Positions 1-9,074 of a stretch of 64,000 nucleotides of DNA are shown here, in pieces; position 1 is the stretch's first letter, and every line of letters begins with the position of its first letter. The stretch is from positions 1-64,000 of the forward strand of contig JBCCUL010000031.1 in assembly GCA_039197065.1 (NCBI GenBank), in the 5' to 3' direction. Position numbers and translations under genes: made by a program. Source of the stretch: JANQPX01 sp039197065 (lineage in GTDB: Bacteria > Pseudomonadota > Alphaproteobacteria > Geminicoccales > Geminicoccaceae). Below the pieces are notes generated by a model that worked only from the letters and a program-made list of their open reading frames with translations, had not been told where the DNA came from and did not search any database.

Positions 1-1
1 C

Positions 2-2182
2 AAGCTTGCCACAGCCAATACTACCGAGATCATCGGCGCGCCTGCTGGCGAATCGCCGTTTTGCGATCACTGCGGCCTGCCGCTCGGACGTCTGGACTAT
101 CGGCGTGATGACGAGGGTCATACCGGGCAATTCTGCTGTTATGGCTGCTATATCGGCTGGCAGGCGGCGCGCGGCGGCGGGGATGACGTCGCGGTGGTCG
201 GCTTCCTGATCCGCCTCGGCGTCGGCGCGTTTCTTGCCATGAATATCATGCTGTTCAGTCTGCTCCTCTACACAGGCGCGCTCGATGGCATCGATCTCTG
301 GCTGAAGCCCTATGTCCACGGTCTTCTCTGGGGTCTGGCGACGCCTGTTCTGATCATCCTCGGCGGACCGTTCTTCCGAGAGGCCGTCACGGGTTTTGCC
401 GATGGCAGGCTGGCGTCCTCCATGCTCGTCGTCATCGGCACGTCGGCAGCTTACGTCTATTCCGCCATCGTAACCTGGCAAGGCGGCGACCGCGTTTACT
501 TCGACGCCGTCGCCCTGATCCTGGTTCTTTTCACCCTCGGTCGCTATCTCGAAGCCGAGGGGCGCGCCCGTGCCGCGCGAAGTCTTCGCCCCTTCCTCGA
601 TGCCGAAAAGCAGTCGGTCCGATGCCTGAAAGACGGTGATGAGGTCACCCTGCCGCTTGCCGAGGTGACACCGGATATGCGGATCCGGATCGAGCCCGGG
701 GAGCGCATTCCCGTCGATGGCAAGGTAGTCGACGGCGTGTCGACGGCCGAGGAATCGTCGCTCACCGGCGAGCCCTGGCCCGCCGAGAAGAAGCCTGGCG
801 CCGATGTGCTCGCCGGCAGTACGAACGGCGACGGCGCTCTGATCGTCGAGGCTGGGGCGGCCGGACTTGACTCTGGCTGGATCACGATCTGTCGGGACGT
901 CCGAAAAGCCCTTTCTCAGCCGACGCGCCTCCAGCGACTTGCCGACAAGACCGCCCAGGTCTTCGTGCCGCTGGTGATCGCCATTGCCGCGATGACGATT
1001 TGGCTGAACGGTCAGGACGGTGCGATCGATGCCGCCCTGATGTCCGGCCTTGCCGTTCTCGTCGTCGCCTGTCCCTGCGCGCTCGGACTCGCATCGCCGC
1101 TGGCGACCACCATGGCCGTCGGACGGCTGGCCGAGGCCGGCGTCACCCTTCGCCACGGCCTCGCCCTCGAAACCCTCGCGGGCGTGCGCACCATGGTCCT
1201 GGACAAGACCGGCACGCTTACCGCCGGACGCATTCAATGTCGGGAGGCGATCGACATCGATGCCGCCCTGGGCGACGGCCTCCGCCGCGCCGCGAGCCTC
1301 GCGGTCCATTCGAAACACCCGATCTCGAAGGCCGTCTGCCGGACCGCCTCCGAGCGCGGGGTAAACGGCGCGATCATCGCAGATGTCGAGATCATTCCCG
1401 GCATGGGCATCCGTGGTTCTGTCGACGGCGAGGCCGTGATGATGGGCAACGCCCGCTGGCTGGAAGGCGAAGGGGTGAAGCTGTCGGATGCGTTGTGCGA
1501 ACAGATGGCCGCCGCCGCGGAGCAGGGGTGTATGCTCGCCCTGGTGGCTTGGCGGCATGCAGCGCGCTGTCTCCTGACCTTCGAGGACGTCAAACACCCG
1601 GATGCGGAAACACTGATCAAGACCCTGCATAACGACGGCATGCGTACCGTCGTTCTTTCCGGCGATGGCATGTTGCAGACGGAACGCTTCTGCCGTTCGA
1701 TCGGCATCGATCGCTGGTCCGCCGAGATGACACCCGAAGGCAAACGAGAGGCTCTGAAGCGCATCGCGAGGAACGAAGGTCCGCTCGCCATGGTCGGCGA
1801 CGGCGCCAACGACACACTGGCGCTGATCCGCGCGGAAGTGGGCATCGCCGTCGGCAATGGCACGGATCTGGCGCGTGAAACCGCCGACATCGTGCTGCCA
1901 CCCACCGGAATCGCAGCCTTGCCAGATCTGCTTCGCCTGGCGCGCGCCACCAAGAAAACGATCGCGACTAACCTGATCTGGGCCTTCAGCTACAACGCCA
2001 TCGCCATCGGCCTCGCCGTGACCGGCCTCCTTCAGCCCATCATCGCCGCCGTCCTCATGGCCGGCTCGAGCCTTGTGGTGGTCGCCAATACCATGATGCG
2101 ACTAGCGCCTGAAGATCAAGTGGTGGATTTGGAAAGACCCTCGCCAGGTCAATCACCGAAGAGACAATCCGTAACAACATAA
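2..2182 (+). CDS. Copper-type P1B ATPase (5' partial)
   Basis: This is a metal-exporting inner-membrane P-type ATPase whose start lies before the window: the frame is open from base 2. The visible N-terminus has a Cys cluster (CDHCGLPL followed about 30 residues later by CCYGC), typical of the metal-binding domain at the head of CcoI/FixI and related ATPases, and runs straight into membrane helices with no heavy-metal-associated (HMA) domain between. Core motifs are all present: TGE (actuator), CPC in the ion-path helix, DKTGTLT (phosphorylated Asp), HP, and GDGAND. The last two helices carry YN and M-x-GSS, the signature of Cu(+) pumps. It may be the cytochrome-oxidase assembly pump CcoI or a detoxification CopA; no cco/fix neighbour is visible to decide. 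It converges with phnM across a 125-bp AT-rich spacer. Confidence 0.88.
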   Translation, partial: KLATANTTEIIGAPAGESPFCDHCGLPLGRLDYRRDDEGHTGQFCCYGCYIGWQAARGGGDDVAVVGFLIRLGVGAFLAMNIMLFSLLLYTGALDGIDLWLKPYVHGLLWGLATPVLIILGGPFFREAVTGFADGRLASSMLVVIGTSAAYVYSAIVTWQGGDRVYFDAVALILVLFTLGRYLEAEGRARAARSLRPFLDAEKQSVRCLKDGDEVTLPLAEVTPDMRIRIEPGERIPVDGKVVDGVSTAEESSLTGEPWPAEKKPGADVLAGSTNGDGALIVEAGAAGLDSGWITICRDVRKALSQPTRLQRLADKTAQVFVPLVIAIAAMTIWLNGQDGAIDAALMSGLAVLVVACPCALGLASPLATTMAVGRLAEAGVTLRHGLALETLAGVRTMVLDKTGTLTAGRIQCREAIDIDAALGDGLRRAASLAVHSKHPISKAVCRTASERGVNGAIIADVEIIPGMGIRGSVDGEAVMMGNARWLEGEGVKLSDALCEQMAAAAEQGCMLALVAWRHAARCLLTFEDVKHPDAETLIKTLHNDGMRTVVLSGDGMLQTERFCRSIGIDRWSAEMTPEGKREALKRIARNEGPLAMVGDGANDTLALIRAEVGIAVGNGTDLARETADIVLPPTGIAALPDLLRLARATKKTIATNLIWAFSYNAIAIGLAVTGLLQPIIAAVLMAGSSLVVVANTMMRLAPEDQVVDLERPSPGQSPKRQSVTT

Positions 2183-2307
2183 AGCAAAAAAACGAAACTT
2201 TCATTTGGATAGAAAGACAAAGTGGAGCTAAAAAACGGCGACACACAATAAAATCTCTACAAAAGAATAAAACAAGTCGCCTTGTCACTGCTATCTTCTT
2301 GCGAGCC

Positions 2308-3474
2308 TCAGAATAGGCAAACGCCTTGTCGATAAACACCTTTGACGATCGGCCTGCCGTTAACCTGGCGCACGCGGACCAGATCGGCAATGCGACCCTC
2401 GGTGATCTCGCCGCGATCATCGAGGCCGGCGGCTTCGGCGGGCACCTTGGTTACGGTTGTTATGGCGCGTGGCAGCGTCCAGCCGAAAGGTGGCGCCGTC
2501 AGCTTGAACGCTGCCGCCAGCATGCTGCTTGGAATGTAGTCGGACGCGAAGAGATCGAGCTGTCCGGCTTTCGCAAGATCGCCGGCCGCAACATTGCCGG
2601 AATGTGAACCGCCCAGGATCAGATTGGGGCCGCCCATCAAAACCTGCAGCCCAACCGCTTTTGCTGCCGTCGCCGCTTCTAGCGTCGTGGGAAACTCCGT
2701 GACGGCGCAGCCGAGGTCTTTGGCCTCCTCGATATGCGCGACGCTGGCGTCGTCGTGACTTGCCAGGGGTATATCCCGTACGCGCCCGAGCTCGGCGATC
2801 AAACGACGGTTTTCGGGGCCGATGGTTTTCGATTTGGTCATGAGATCGGTGATGTGCCGATCCAAAGCCGCTTCATCATGGCCGAAAGCCGGCAGATAGA
2901 AGCTTCGATAGCGCTCGATGTCCGGGCTCTGACGGTCGCCGGGTGCATGGTCCATCAGTGAAAGAAACTGCAGCAGGGGATGATCGAGATGAGCCTCGAC
3001 GATCGCCTGAATGTCGGGATGCGTGACCTCGCAGCGATAATGAAGGCGATGGTCGGCGCGCAGCAGGCCTTGCGCATTGGCCACTGTTAGACCTGAGATC
3101 ATCGGCTCGATCATCTCGGCGCGTGCATCCCAGCCCGAAGCTGCGCCCAAGGTCAGGCTGTCGAATACGGTGGTGATGCCGGCGGCGATCACCTGGGCGT
3201 CATGGCTGATCACCGCGATCACCGGATCCCAGAACACACCCTTTCGCGGTTGATGGTGCTTTTCGAGATTGTCGGTGTGCAGGTCGATCAGACCGGGGAT
3301 CAAATAGTCGCCGTCAAGATCAACTGACCCTGCTCCACGAACTGCACCGCTGTCGATAGCAGCAATCTTGCCGTCTTCTATTCGGATACTCCCGGTGATT
3401 ACCTCGTCGGCGAGCACCAGTTGGGCGTTCGTCAGAACAGCGCCGGTGACGGGTTCCGATTGCCAACCGTTCAT
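2308..3474 (-). CDS. phnM: PhnM, RPnTP diphosphatase of the C-P lyase pathway
   Basis: PhnM is an amidohydrolase-superfamily enzyme that removes pyrophosphate from alpha-D-ribose 1-phosphonate 5-triphosphate, giving the substrate of PhnJ. The 388-residue length fits the family. Visible motifs are the metal ligands in DLHTDN near residue 65, the HHQPR that follows, a SHDD motif, and SDYIPSSML near residue 310. It is the last gene of the phnGHIJKLM unit and its ATG overlaps the phnL stop by four bases, so the two are translationally coupled. No phnN or phnP follows; the next gene is the convergent P-type ATPase. A second, divergent phnM-like gene lies at 23430-24590. Confidence 0.95.
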   Translation of the reverse strand: MNGWQSEPVTGAVLTNAQLVLADEVITGSIRIEDGKIAAIDSGAVRGAGSVDLDGDYLIPGLIDLHTDNLEKHHQPRKGVFWDPVIAVISHDAQVIAAGITTVFDSLTLGAASGWDARAEMIEPMISGLTVANAQGLLRADHRLHYRCEVTHPDIQAIVEAHLDHPLLQFLSLMDHAPGDRQSPDIERYRSFYLPAFGHDEAALDRHITDLMTKSKTIGPENRRLIAELGRVRDIPLASHDDASVAHIEEAKDLGCAVTEFPTTLEAATAAKAVGLQVLMGGPNLILGGSHSGNVAAGDLAKAGQLDLFASDYIPSSMLAAAFKLTAPPFGWTLPRAITTVTKVPAEAAGLDDRGEITEGRIADLVRVRQVNGRPIVKGVYRQGVCLF

Positions 3475-4166
3475 GCGGCCACCCTGCTGGTTTCTACGGA
3501 TATGGTGCGATCGGCGACCTGCTCGCGGACATCCTGGTCGTGGAAGATGCCGATCATCGCGGCCCCTCGCGCTTTCGCCTCCTGGATGATGTCGACAACC
3601 ACCGCCCGGTTATCCGCATCGAGCGACGCTGTCGGTTCGTCGAGCAGGAGGATGGGATAGTCATGAACGAAGCCCCGAGCGATGTTGACGCGCTGCTGCT
3701 CGCCGCCGGAGAACGTCGCGGGCGGGAGGTCGAACAGGCGCTCTGGAATGTTGAGACGGGCCAGGAGGTTTTCGGCACGCTTGCCCGCCTCATCACGGGA
3801 GACGCCGAGCGCAAGCAGCGGTTCGGCGACGACATCACGGGCGCCGACGCGCGGCACGCAGCGCAGAAACTGACTGACATAACCGAGCGTTCGCTTGCGC
3901 ACGCTCAGCACCTGTCGCGGCGTCGCCGTCACCAGATCGATGGTGCGCCCGGCGTGATCGACCAAGACTTGGCCGCCAAGTGCTCGGTAATTGCCGTAGA
4001 TAAGCTTGAGAAGCGTCGACTTGCCGACGCCGGACGCTCCGGTGAGCACCACGCATTCGCCGCGATCGACATCGAGCTCGACACCGTCGAACACAGGAAT
4101 GGACGTGCCTTCTTGGAGATGCAGCGTGAAAGTTTTTCGAACTTTTTCGAGTTTCAGAACCGTCAT
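3471..4166 (-). CDS. phnL: PhnL, ATPase-like C-P lyase accessory protein
   Basis: PhnL is an ABC-type ATPase fold that belongs to the C-P lyase machinery rather than to a transporter. It has Walker A (GASGVGKST), a Q-loop, the signature FSGGEQQRVNIARG, and Walker B LLLDEPTASLD. At 231 residues it matches the usual family size. It starts 30 bases after phnK and overlaps phnM by four bases. Family knowledge: PhnK and PhnL bind the PhnGHIJ core and couple ATP turnover to C-P lyase action. Confidence 0.95.
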   Translation of the reverse strand: MTVLKLEKVRKTFTLHLQEGTSIPVFDGVELDVDRGECVVLTGASGVGKSTLLKLIYGNYRALGGQVLVDHAGRTIDLVTATPRQVLSVRKRTLGYVSQFLRCVPRVGARDVVAEPLLALGVSRDEAGKRAENLLARLNIPERLFDLPPATFSGGEQQRVNIARGFVHDYPILLLDEPTASLDADNRAVVVDIIQEAKARGAAMIGIFHDQDVREQVADRTISVETSRVAA

Positions 4167-4196
4167 GTCAGCTCTCTCTTCCCGACATTCTACGTC

Positions 4197-4982
4197 TCAC
4201 CCTTGAAGGATCGAGGAGACAAGCAGTTGGCTGTAGGCGTGTTGCGGATCGTCCAGGATCTGATCGGTCAGACCGAGTTCCACTGCGCGTCCCTGCTGCA
4301 TCACCATCATGCGATGGGAGAGAAGACGGGCGACGGCGAGATCGTGCGTCACGATAATCACCGAGAGCGACAATTCGTTGACCAGCCCGCGCAGCAGATC
4401 GAGGAGACGTGCCTGCACCGAGACGTCGAGCCCGCCGGTGGGTTCGTCCATGAACATCAGAGCAGGACTGGTCACCAGATTGCGCGCGATCTGCAGACGC
4501 TGCTGCATGCCGCCGGAGAAGGTCTTGGGACGATCATCGATGCGGCTCCGATCGATCTCGACGCGCGCCATCCAACCAAGCGCTTCATCACGGATCTTGC
4601 CGTAATGACGCGCGCCGACCGCCATCAGCCGCTCGCCGATATTGGCGCCGGCACTGACGCCGAGCCTAAGCCCGTCGCGTGGGTTCTGGTGGACGAAACC
4701 CCATTCCGTGCGCATCAGGAGCCGGCGCGCGGGCTCGTCGAGCGTGGTGATCTCGACCTCCTCGCCATCGCGCCTTCGATAATGAACACGGCCGGCGTCG
4801 ACAGGCAAACCAGCGCCTAGACAACGAAGAAGCGTCGTCTTGCCGGAGCCGCTTTCACCGACCACGGCGAGCACCTCGCCAGGCCAGAGCTCGAAGCTGA
4901 CATCATTGACGGCGACGGTTGCCCCGAAGGATTTGGAGAGCCCGTCGACGCTCAGAAGCGGGAGGTCGTCGTCGAAGGCCAT
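4197..4982 (-). CDS. phnK: PhnK, ATPase-like C-P lyase accessory protein
   Basis: PhnK is a second ABC-type ATPase of the C-P lyase complex and docks on PhnJ. Visible motifs are Walker A GESGSGKTT, signature FSGGMQQRLQIARN, and Walker B ALMFMDEPTGGLD. It resembles the oligopeptide-transporter ATPase family, as PhnK proteins do, but its position inside phnGHIJKLM fixes the assignment. Its ATG shares one base with the phnJ stop (TGATG), so translation is coupled. Confidence 0.95.
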   Translation of the reverse strand: MAFDDDLPLLSVDGLSKSFGATVAVNDVSFELWPGEVLAVVGESGSGKTTLLRCLGAGLPVDAGRVHYRRRDGEEVEITTLDEPARRLLMRTEWGFVHQNPRDGLRLGVSAGANIGERLMAVGARHYGKIRDEALGWMARVEIDRSRIDDRPKTFSGGMQQRLQIARNLVTSPALMFMDEPTGGLDVSVQARLLDLLRGLVNELSLSVIIVTHDLAVARLLSHRMMVMQQGRAVELGLTDQILDDPQHAYSQLLVSSILQG

Positions 4983-6013
4983 CAGTCTTCCTCCTTGTTG
5001 CGCCAGAAGCTCTTCGGCACCTGCTCCAGTGCTGGCCCTCTGAATCCCTTTGCGCGCCGTGCTGCGCAGTAATCCGAATCCGAACAGGTGAACATGCGAC
5101 CGCCCTGGTCATCGATAATCACCTCATCGAGATAGCTGTTATCCGCGCCGCAAAGCGCGCAGACTTGGTCCCATTTCTGCACCTCGAAGGGATGATCTTC
5201 GAAGTCGAGGCTCACGACCTTGGTGTAGGGTGGGATGGCGTAGATGCGTTTTTCGCGACCGGCGCCGAAGAGCTGCAATGCCGAACAGTTGTCCATCTTC
5301 GGGTTATCGAATTTCGGCGTCGGCGATGGCGCCATCACATAGCGATCGTTCACCAGAACCGGGTAGTCGTAGCTGGTGCTGATCCGTCCAAGCCGCGCGA
5401 TATCTTCGTAGAGCTTGACATGCATCATGCCGTAATCGACGAGCGCGTGCATTTTCCGGCTCTCGGTTTCACGCGGCTCCAGCCAGCGAAGCGGCTCCGG
5501 GATCGGTACCTGGTAGACGAAGATCTGCCCATCGGACAGCGGCGTTTCCGGAATGCGATGCCGCGTCTGAATGATGGTTGCATCAGCGGTCTGCTCGGTA
5601 ACGTCGACATTCGTCGTTCGCTGAAAAAACGCGCGGATCGAGATTGCGTTGGTGGTGTCGTCGGAGCCCTGATCGATCACCTTCAGCACATCCTCCGGCC
5701 CAATGCACGCCGCCGTCACCTGAATACCGCCGGTCCCCCATCCATAGGGAAGCGGCATGTCGCGCGACGCGAACGGCACCTGATATCCAGGTATCGCCAC
5801 CGCCTTCAGAATGGCGCGCCGGATCATGCGCTTCGTCTGCTCGTCCAGATAAGCAAAGTTATACCCATCCAGCCGCGACGCGTGCGACGCGCACCACGTT
5901 GACTTGGCTTCTTTTGCAGACGAAGCGGCGATTTCTCTTGCCGTGTCGTCTCTGCAAGTCGAAGCGTTATCGCCACCGCCGTCCATCGGGGGTGCGTTCA
6001 AGTCGCCCGTCAT
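4982..6013 (-). CDS. phnJ: PhnJ, radical-SAM C-P lyase catalytic subunit
   Basis: PhnJ cleaves the carbon-phosphorus bond of ribosylated phosphonates by a glycyl-radical/radical-SAM mechanism. The essential Cys set is visible at residues 285, 288, 310 and 316, with exactly the spacing of E. coli PhnJ Cys241, 244, 266 and 272. Gly76 in the GYQVPF segment corresponds to the radical Gly32 of E. coli. The 343-residue chain is longer than the E. coli protein (281) because of about 44 extra N-terminal residues and a C-terminal tail. The start overlaps the phnI stop by four bases. The complete motif set argues for a functional C-P lyase. Confidence 0.97.
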   Translation of the reverse strand: MTGDLNAPPMDGGGDNASTCRDDTAREIAASSAKEAKSTWCASHASRLDGYNFAYLDEQTKRMIRRAILKAVAIPGYQVPFASRDMPLPYGWGTGGIQVTAACIGPEDVLKVIDQGSDDTTNAISIRAFFQRTTNVDVTEQTADATIIQTRHRIPETPLSDGQIFVYQVPIPEPLRWLEPRETESRKMHALVDYGMMHVKLYEDIARLGRISTSYDYPVLVNDRYVMAPSPTPKFDNPKMDNCSALQLFGAGREKRIYAIPPYTKVVSLDFEDHPFEVQKWDQVCALCGADNSYLDEVIIDDQGGRMFTCSDSDYCAARRAKGFRGPALEQVPKSFWRNKEED

Positions 6014-7098
6014 TCCGCCGCCTCCGAAGTCAACGCCGCGGCTCGCAGCCGCCGGATCGTCTCGAGTTCGCCTTGGAAATCGACATAGTGAGGGAGCTTC
6101 AGGTGCTCGACGAAGCCGGTCGCCTGAATGTTGTCGGCATGATAGAGGACGAACTCCTCATCCTGGGCCGGCGCGCTCGGCTCCTCGCCCATCTCTGCTG
6201 TACGGAGAGCCCGGTCGACAAGCGCCATCGCCATGGCCTTGCGTTCGGCATGACCGAAGACGAGACCGTAGCCGCGTGTAAATTGGGCGGGCTCGTTCTT
6301 GGAGCCTTCGAACTGATTGACCATCTGGCATTCGGTGATCTCGATCATGCCGATGTCGATTTCGAAGCCGAGCTCTTCCGGTGCGAAACTGACGGCGACC
6401 AGGCCGAGGCGAATCTCGCCGACGAAGGGGTGGTTGCGGCCGAAGCCGCGCTGGGTGGAATAGCCGAGTGCTAAAAGAAAACCCTCATCGCCCCGGGCGA
6501 GGCTTTGCAGGCGGATGTCGCGATCGGCAGGGAAGAGAAGCGGCTCGCGCGTCACGTCGCCGACCGGCCGGTCCGCGGCTGCGTCGACTTCTTCCTGGAT
6601 GAGGCCTTCGTGGTTGAGGATGTCGACGACTCGTGGCATGGCCTCATCCTCGGCTTCGCTTTGTCTTGCCTGGACCGGCTCGGTACCGCCCTCGGCGGCG
6701 AGTTTGAAATCGAGCAGGCGGTGGCTGTAGTCGAAGGTCGGGCCGAGCAGCTGACCGCCGGGGAGATCTTTGTAGGTTGCTGAGATACGGCGCTTCACGG
6801 TCATGACCGATGTGTCGATTGGCTGGGTGTAGCCGAAGCGCGGCAGCGTGGTGCGGTAGGCGCGAAGGAGGAAGGCGGCTTCGACAAGATCGCCGCGCGA
6901 CTGCTTGATGGCGAGTGCGGCAAGTTCCGGGTCGTAGATCGACCCCTCGTTCATCACGCGGTCGGTCGCGATGGTGAGCTGTGCCCGGATCTGGCTGATG
7001 GTCAGCTCACCGATGTCTTGATCACCGCGCCTGGCTTCGGCGAGCCAGCGATGGGCGTTCCGGATCGCTTTCTCGCCACCTTTGACCGCGACATACAT
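6010..7098 (-). CDS. phnI: PhnI, C-P lyase core subunit
   Basis: PhnI is the subunit that, with PhnG, H and L, attaches the phosphonate to the C1 of ribose from ATP, releasing adenine. The 362-residue chain begins MYVAVKGGEKAI and carries the family's typical acidic, Gln-rich middle and a C-terminal segment with HLKLPHYVDFQ. It starts three bases after the phnH stop and overlaps phnJ by four bases. Confidence 0.95.
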   Translation of the reverse strand: MYVAVKGGEKAIRNAHRWLAEARRGDQDIGELTISQIRAQLTIATDRVMNEGSIYDPELAALAIKQSRGDLVEAAFLLRAYRTTLPRFGYTQPIDTSVMTVKRRISATYKDLPGGQLLGPTFDYSHRLLDFKLAAEGGTEPVQARQSEAEDEAMPRVVDILNHEGLIQEEVDAAADRPVGDVTREPLLFPADRDIRLQSLARGDEGFLLALGYSTQRGFGRNHPFVGEIRLGLVAVSFAPEELGFEIDIGMIEITECQMVNQFEGSKNEPAQFTRGYGLVFGHAERKAMAMALVDRALRTAEMGEEPSAPAQDEEFVLYHADNIQATGFVEHLKLPHYVDFQGELETIRRLRAAALTSEAAE

Positions 7099-7101
7099 GG
7101 A

Positions 7102-7698
7102 TCAAACCTCCAGCGACGTGGTGCGCGGCAGACAAGCGAGCCGGCGATCATGGGTGACGATCACATCCACCCCATTCGGAAAGCCGGCACGGTTGGTCTG
7201 CCAGCGCTGCACGAAGTCTTCCGGGAGGCCGAGGATGCGAAGCCGTGCATGGTCTTTGATGCCGGGGCCTCTCAGCGTCCAGCCTTCGTCTTCGGCGAGG
7301 CCTTCGGTCTGTATGATCAGCGTTGCGGCGCGGTCCGGATATTCGGGCGTTCCTTTGGAAAACTCCGCGAATGTCGTCAGGCTGGCCGCGTCTCCGATCA
7401 AGGCGAAACACGCCTCCTTCGCCTCCTTCGTGATGGGACAGCCGCAATGAAAGCGCAGGCTTTCGATCACGTCAGGCAAGTCAAGCTTCGCATCCAGCCA
7501 GACCGGCGTTTCAAAATCGAGCAGCGTAAGCGCGAGCGCGAAGGTTGCGTCATCCAGCGGCGCCGGCGCAGACGGTGCATTGTCGGCAAGCGTCGCGATG
7601 CGGCCGGGTCGCGCCATGGCGTCAAGCACCAGGCGGAACACGCCCTGCGCCTGGATGGGAGGATCGGCGAAGCCTGGGGTGAGTGCACTGATGGTCAT
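7102..7698 (-). CDS. phnH: PhnH, C-P lyase core subunit
   Basis: PhnH is a non-catalytic subunit of the PhnGHIJ core complex. The 198-residue length and the opening (PGFADPPIQAQGVFRLVLDAMARPG) are typical of the family. The ATG overlaps the phnG stop by four bases. Later conserved blocks include FIIQTEGL-like and LRGPGI sequences. Confidence 0.94.
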   Translation of the reverse strand: MTISALTPGFADPPIQAQGVFRLVLDAMARPGRIATLADNAPSAPAPLDDATFALALTLLDFETPVWLDAKLDLPDVIESLRFHCGCPITKEAKEACFALIGDAASLTTFAEFSKGTPEYPDRAATLIIQTEGLAEDEGWTLRGPGIKDHARLRILGLPEDFVQRWQTNRAGFPNGVDVIVTHDRRLACLPRTTSLEV

Positions 7699-8147
7699 TC
7701 GCTTTCACCTCTGGCCATGGTGAAGAAATCGACCTTGGTCGCCGCCGCCTTCGCTTCGATTGTCTCTTTGTCGCGCGCGAGTGCTGCCGCGAGCGGCTTG
7801 ATGACGGCTTTCGTCAGCGCCGCCCGGCGTCCGGGCTCCTGAAGGGCGGCATCGAGCCTGGCGGCGAGCTCGGCATGGACTTTATCCCGGCCCTGGACGT
7901 AGCCGTGACCGACATGGCCGGCGGGATTGCGCACCGAGCAGCGGGTGACCGGCATCTCGCCGAGATTGAAGCGCTGGCCATTGCCGCCCGCACGACCGCG
8001 AACCATTACAAGACCGACCTCGGCGGGTCGAAGCACTTCGGTTTCCGGGAGGGGATAATCGCTGAGTGCCGCCTCGATATCGGATCGCTCGGATTGAGCG
8101 AGCACCGACAACCAGGTCTTCCGTGCGCTGACATCGTCCATCGTCAA
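7695..8147 (-). CDS. phnG: PhnG, C-P lyase core subunit
   Basis: PhnG is the small core subunit needed with PhnI for the ribosylation step. Family blocks are visible: RKTWLSVLAQ at the N-terminus, FNLGEMPVTRCSVR, and GHGYVQGRD. A second ATG two codons downstream of the chosen start (MDDVSARK) is equally plausible. It follows the phosphodiesterase gene by 33 bases and begins the uninterrupted phnGHIJKLM series. Confidence 0.93.
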   Translation of the reverse strand: MTMDDVSARKTWLSVLAQSERSDIEAALSDYPLPETEVLRPAEVGLVMVRGRAGGNGQRFNLGEMPVTRCSVRNPAGHVGHGYVQGRDKVHAELAARLDAALQEPGRRAALTKAVIKPLAAALARDKETIEAKAAATKVDFFTMARGESE

Positions 8148-8180
8148 CCTCGGATCGCGCTGTGATTTGCTGCAGTCATC

Positions 8181-8999
8181 TTAGGCTATCTTCTTCCAAT
8201 CATCATAGCGCGTCGTCGCCGTGTTGATGTCGCCATCATAGGTGAAGTCGATGCTGTGGCAGACGACACTGTCCTGATGAATGATGACGACGCCGTAAGC
8301 GGGCGGAAGCTCGGCGCTGGTGAGAAGTTCTGGCTCGTCGAAATCCACCCAGCTCTGATGGTTGGTGCCACGCAGTGACGAGAAGGGAATGCCAAGATAC
8401 GAGCCGGCAAGCGGCAGGTGGCAGTGGCCGAAGAAGATATGGCGGATATGGTCGCGATGTCCCTCGATTGCTTCACGAAACAACGCTTCGTCCGTCAGGC
8501 CGATCATATCGAGAGGGCGGTTGTGCACGCGCATCGGCGGATGATGCATGAAGATGTAGATAGGCCGACCTTTGGCGCGCTCGAGCTCGGATGTCAGCCA
8601 GGCAATCCTCTCAGGACCATAGTGACCGGCATGTGTGCCTGATTCGACGGTGTCGAGATAGAGAAAGCGTCCGATGCCGGTATCCTCGGCATATTGAATG
8701 TAGCCGTTATCGTCGTGGGGAACCGTTTTGAAGATCTGCCGGAAGTTCGCGCGATCATCGTGATTGCCGATCAAGAGGCGCTCGGGCACGGTCAGCGTTT
8801 CAAGCAGCTCCTGCAGCCTTTGGTAAGCCTCTGGCTCACCCCAATTGGTCAGATCGCCCGTGATCACGGCGAGATCGGCATCGGCATGGTGGTTGTTGAT
8901 ATGCGCGATCGCCTGAGCGAAATGCGCATAAGGATCCCTGCCCTGGATCATCTCGCCTTCGAGGGTGATATGGATGTCGGTGAGGTGAATGAGCTTCAT
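8181..8999 (-). CDS. GpdQ/CpdA-like metallophosphodiesterase in the phn operon
   Basis: This is a 272-residue calcineurin-like phosphodiesterase with the complete binuclear metal site: D-x-H in LTDIHIT, GD in ITGDL, GNHD, FMHHPP and GHCH. The family includes CpdA (cyclic nucleotides) and GpdQ (glycerophosphodiesters). I chose the ATG giving MKLIHLTDIHIT because a GGAG lies about ten bases upstream; a longer start would add 13 non-conserved residues. It sits between a Ugp-like transporter and phnG. Inference: it either opens imported phosphodiesters or performs the cyclic-phosphate hydrolysis normally done by PhnP, which is absent here. Confidence 0.88.
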   Translation of the reverse strand: MKLIHLTDIHITLEGEMIQGRDPYAHFAQAIAHINNHHADADLAVITGDLTNWGEPEAYQRLQELLETLTVPERLLIGNHDDRANFRQIFKTVPHDDNGYIQYAEDTGIGRFLYLDTVESGTHAGHYGPERIAWLTSELERAKGRPIYIFMHHPPMRVHNRPLDMIGLTDEALFREAIEGHRDHIRHIFFGHCHLPLAGSYLGIPFSSLRGTNHQSWVDFDEPELLTSAELPPAYGVVIIHQDSVVCHSIDFTYDGDINTATTRYDDWKKIA

Positions 9000-9026
9000 C
9001 GTGCCTCTGCTCCGGCTATGCAGTCT

Positions 9027-9057
9027 GCCGCCGGACATCGCGATGACGCCCGGCGGC
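9027..9057 (-). terminator. Intercistronic stem-loop after the binding-protein gene
   Basis: A perfect 8-bp inverted repeat (GCCGCCGG / CCGGCGGC) with a 15-base loop lies between the binding-protein stop and the phosphodiesterase start. No T-run follows, so it is more likely an mRNA-stabilising or attenuating hairpin than a full terminator. Confidence 0.55.
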
Positions 9058-9074
9058 CGACTTTCTGAGGGTCA

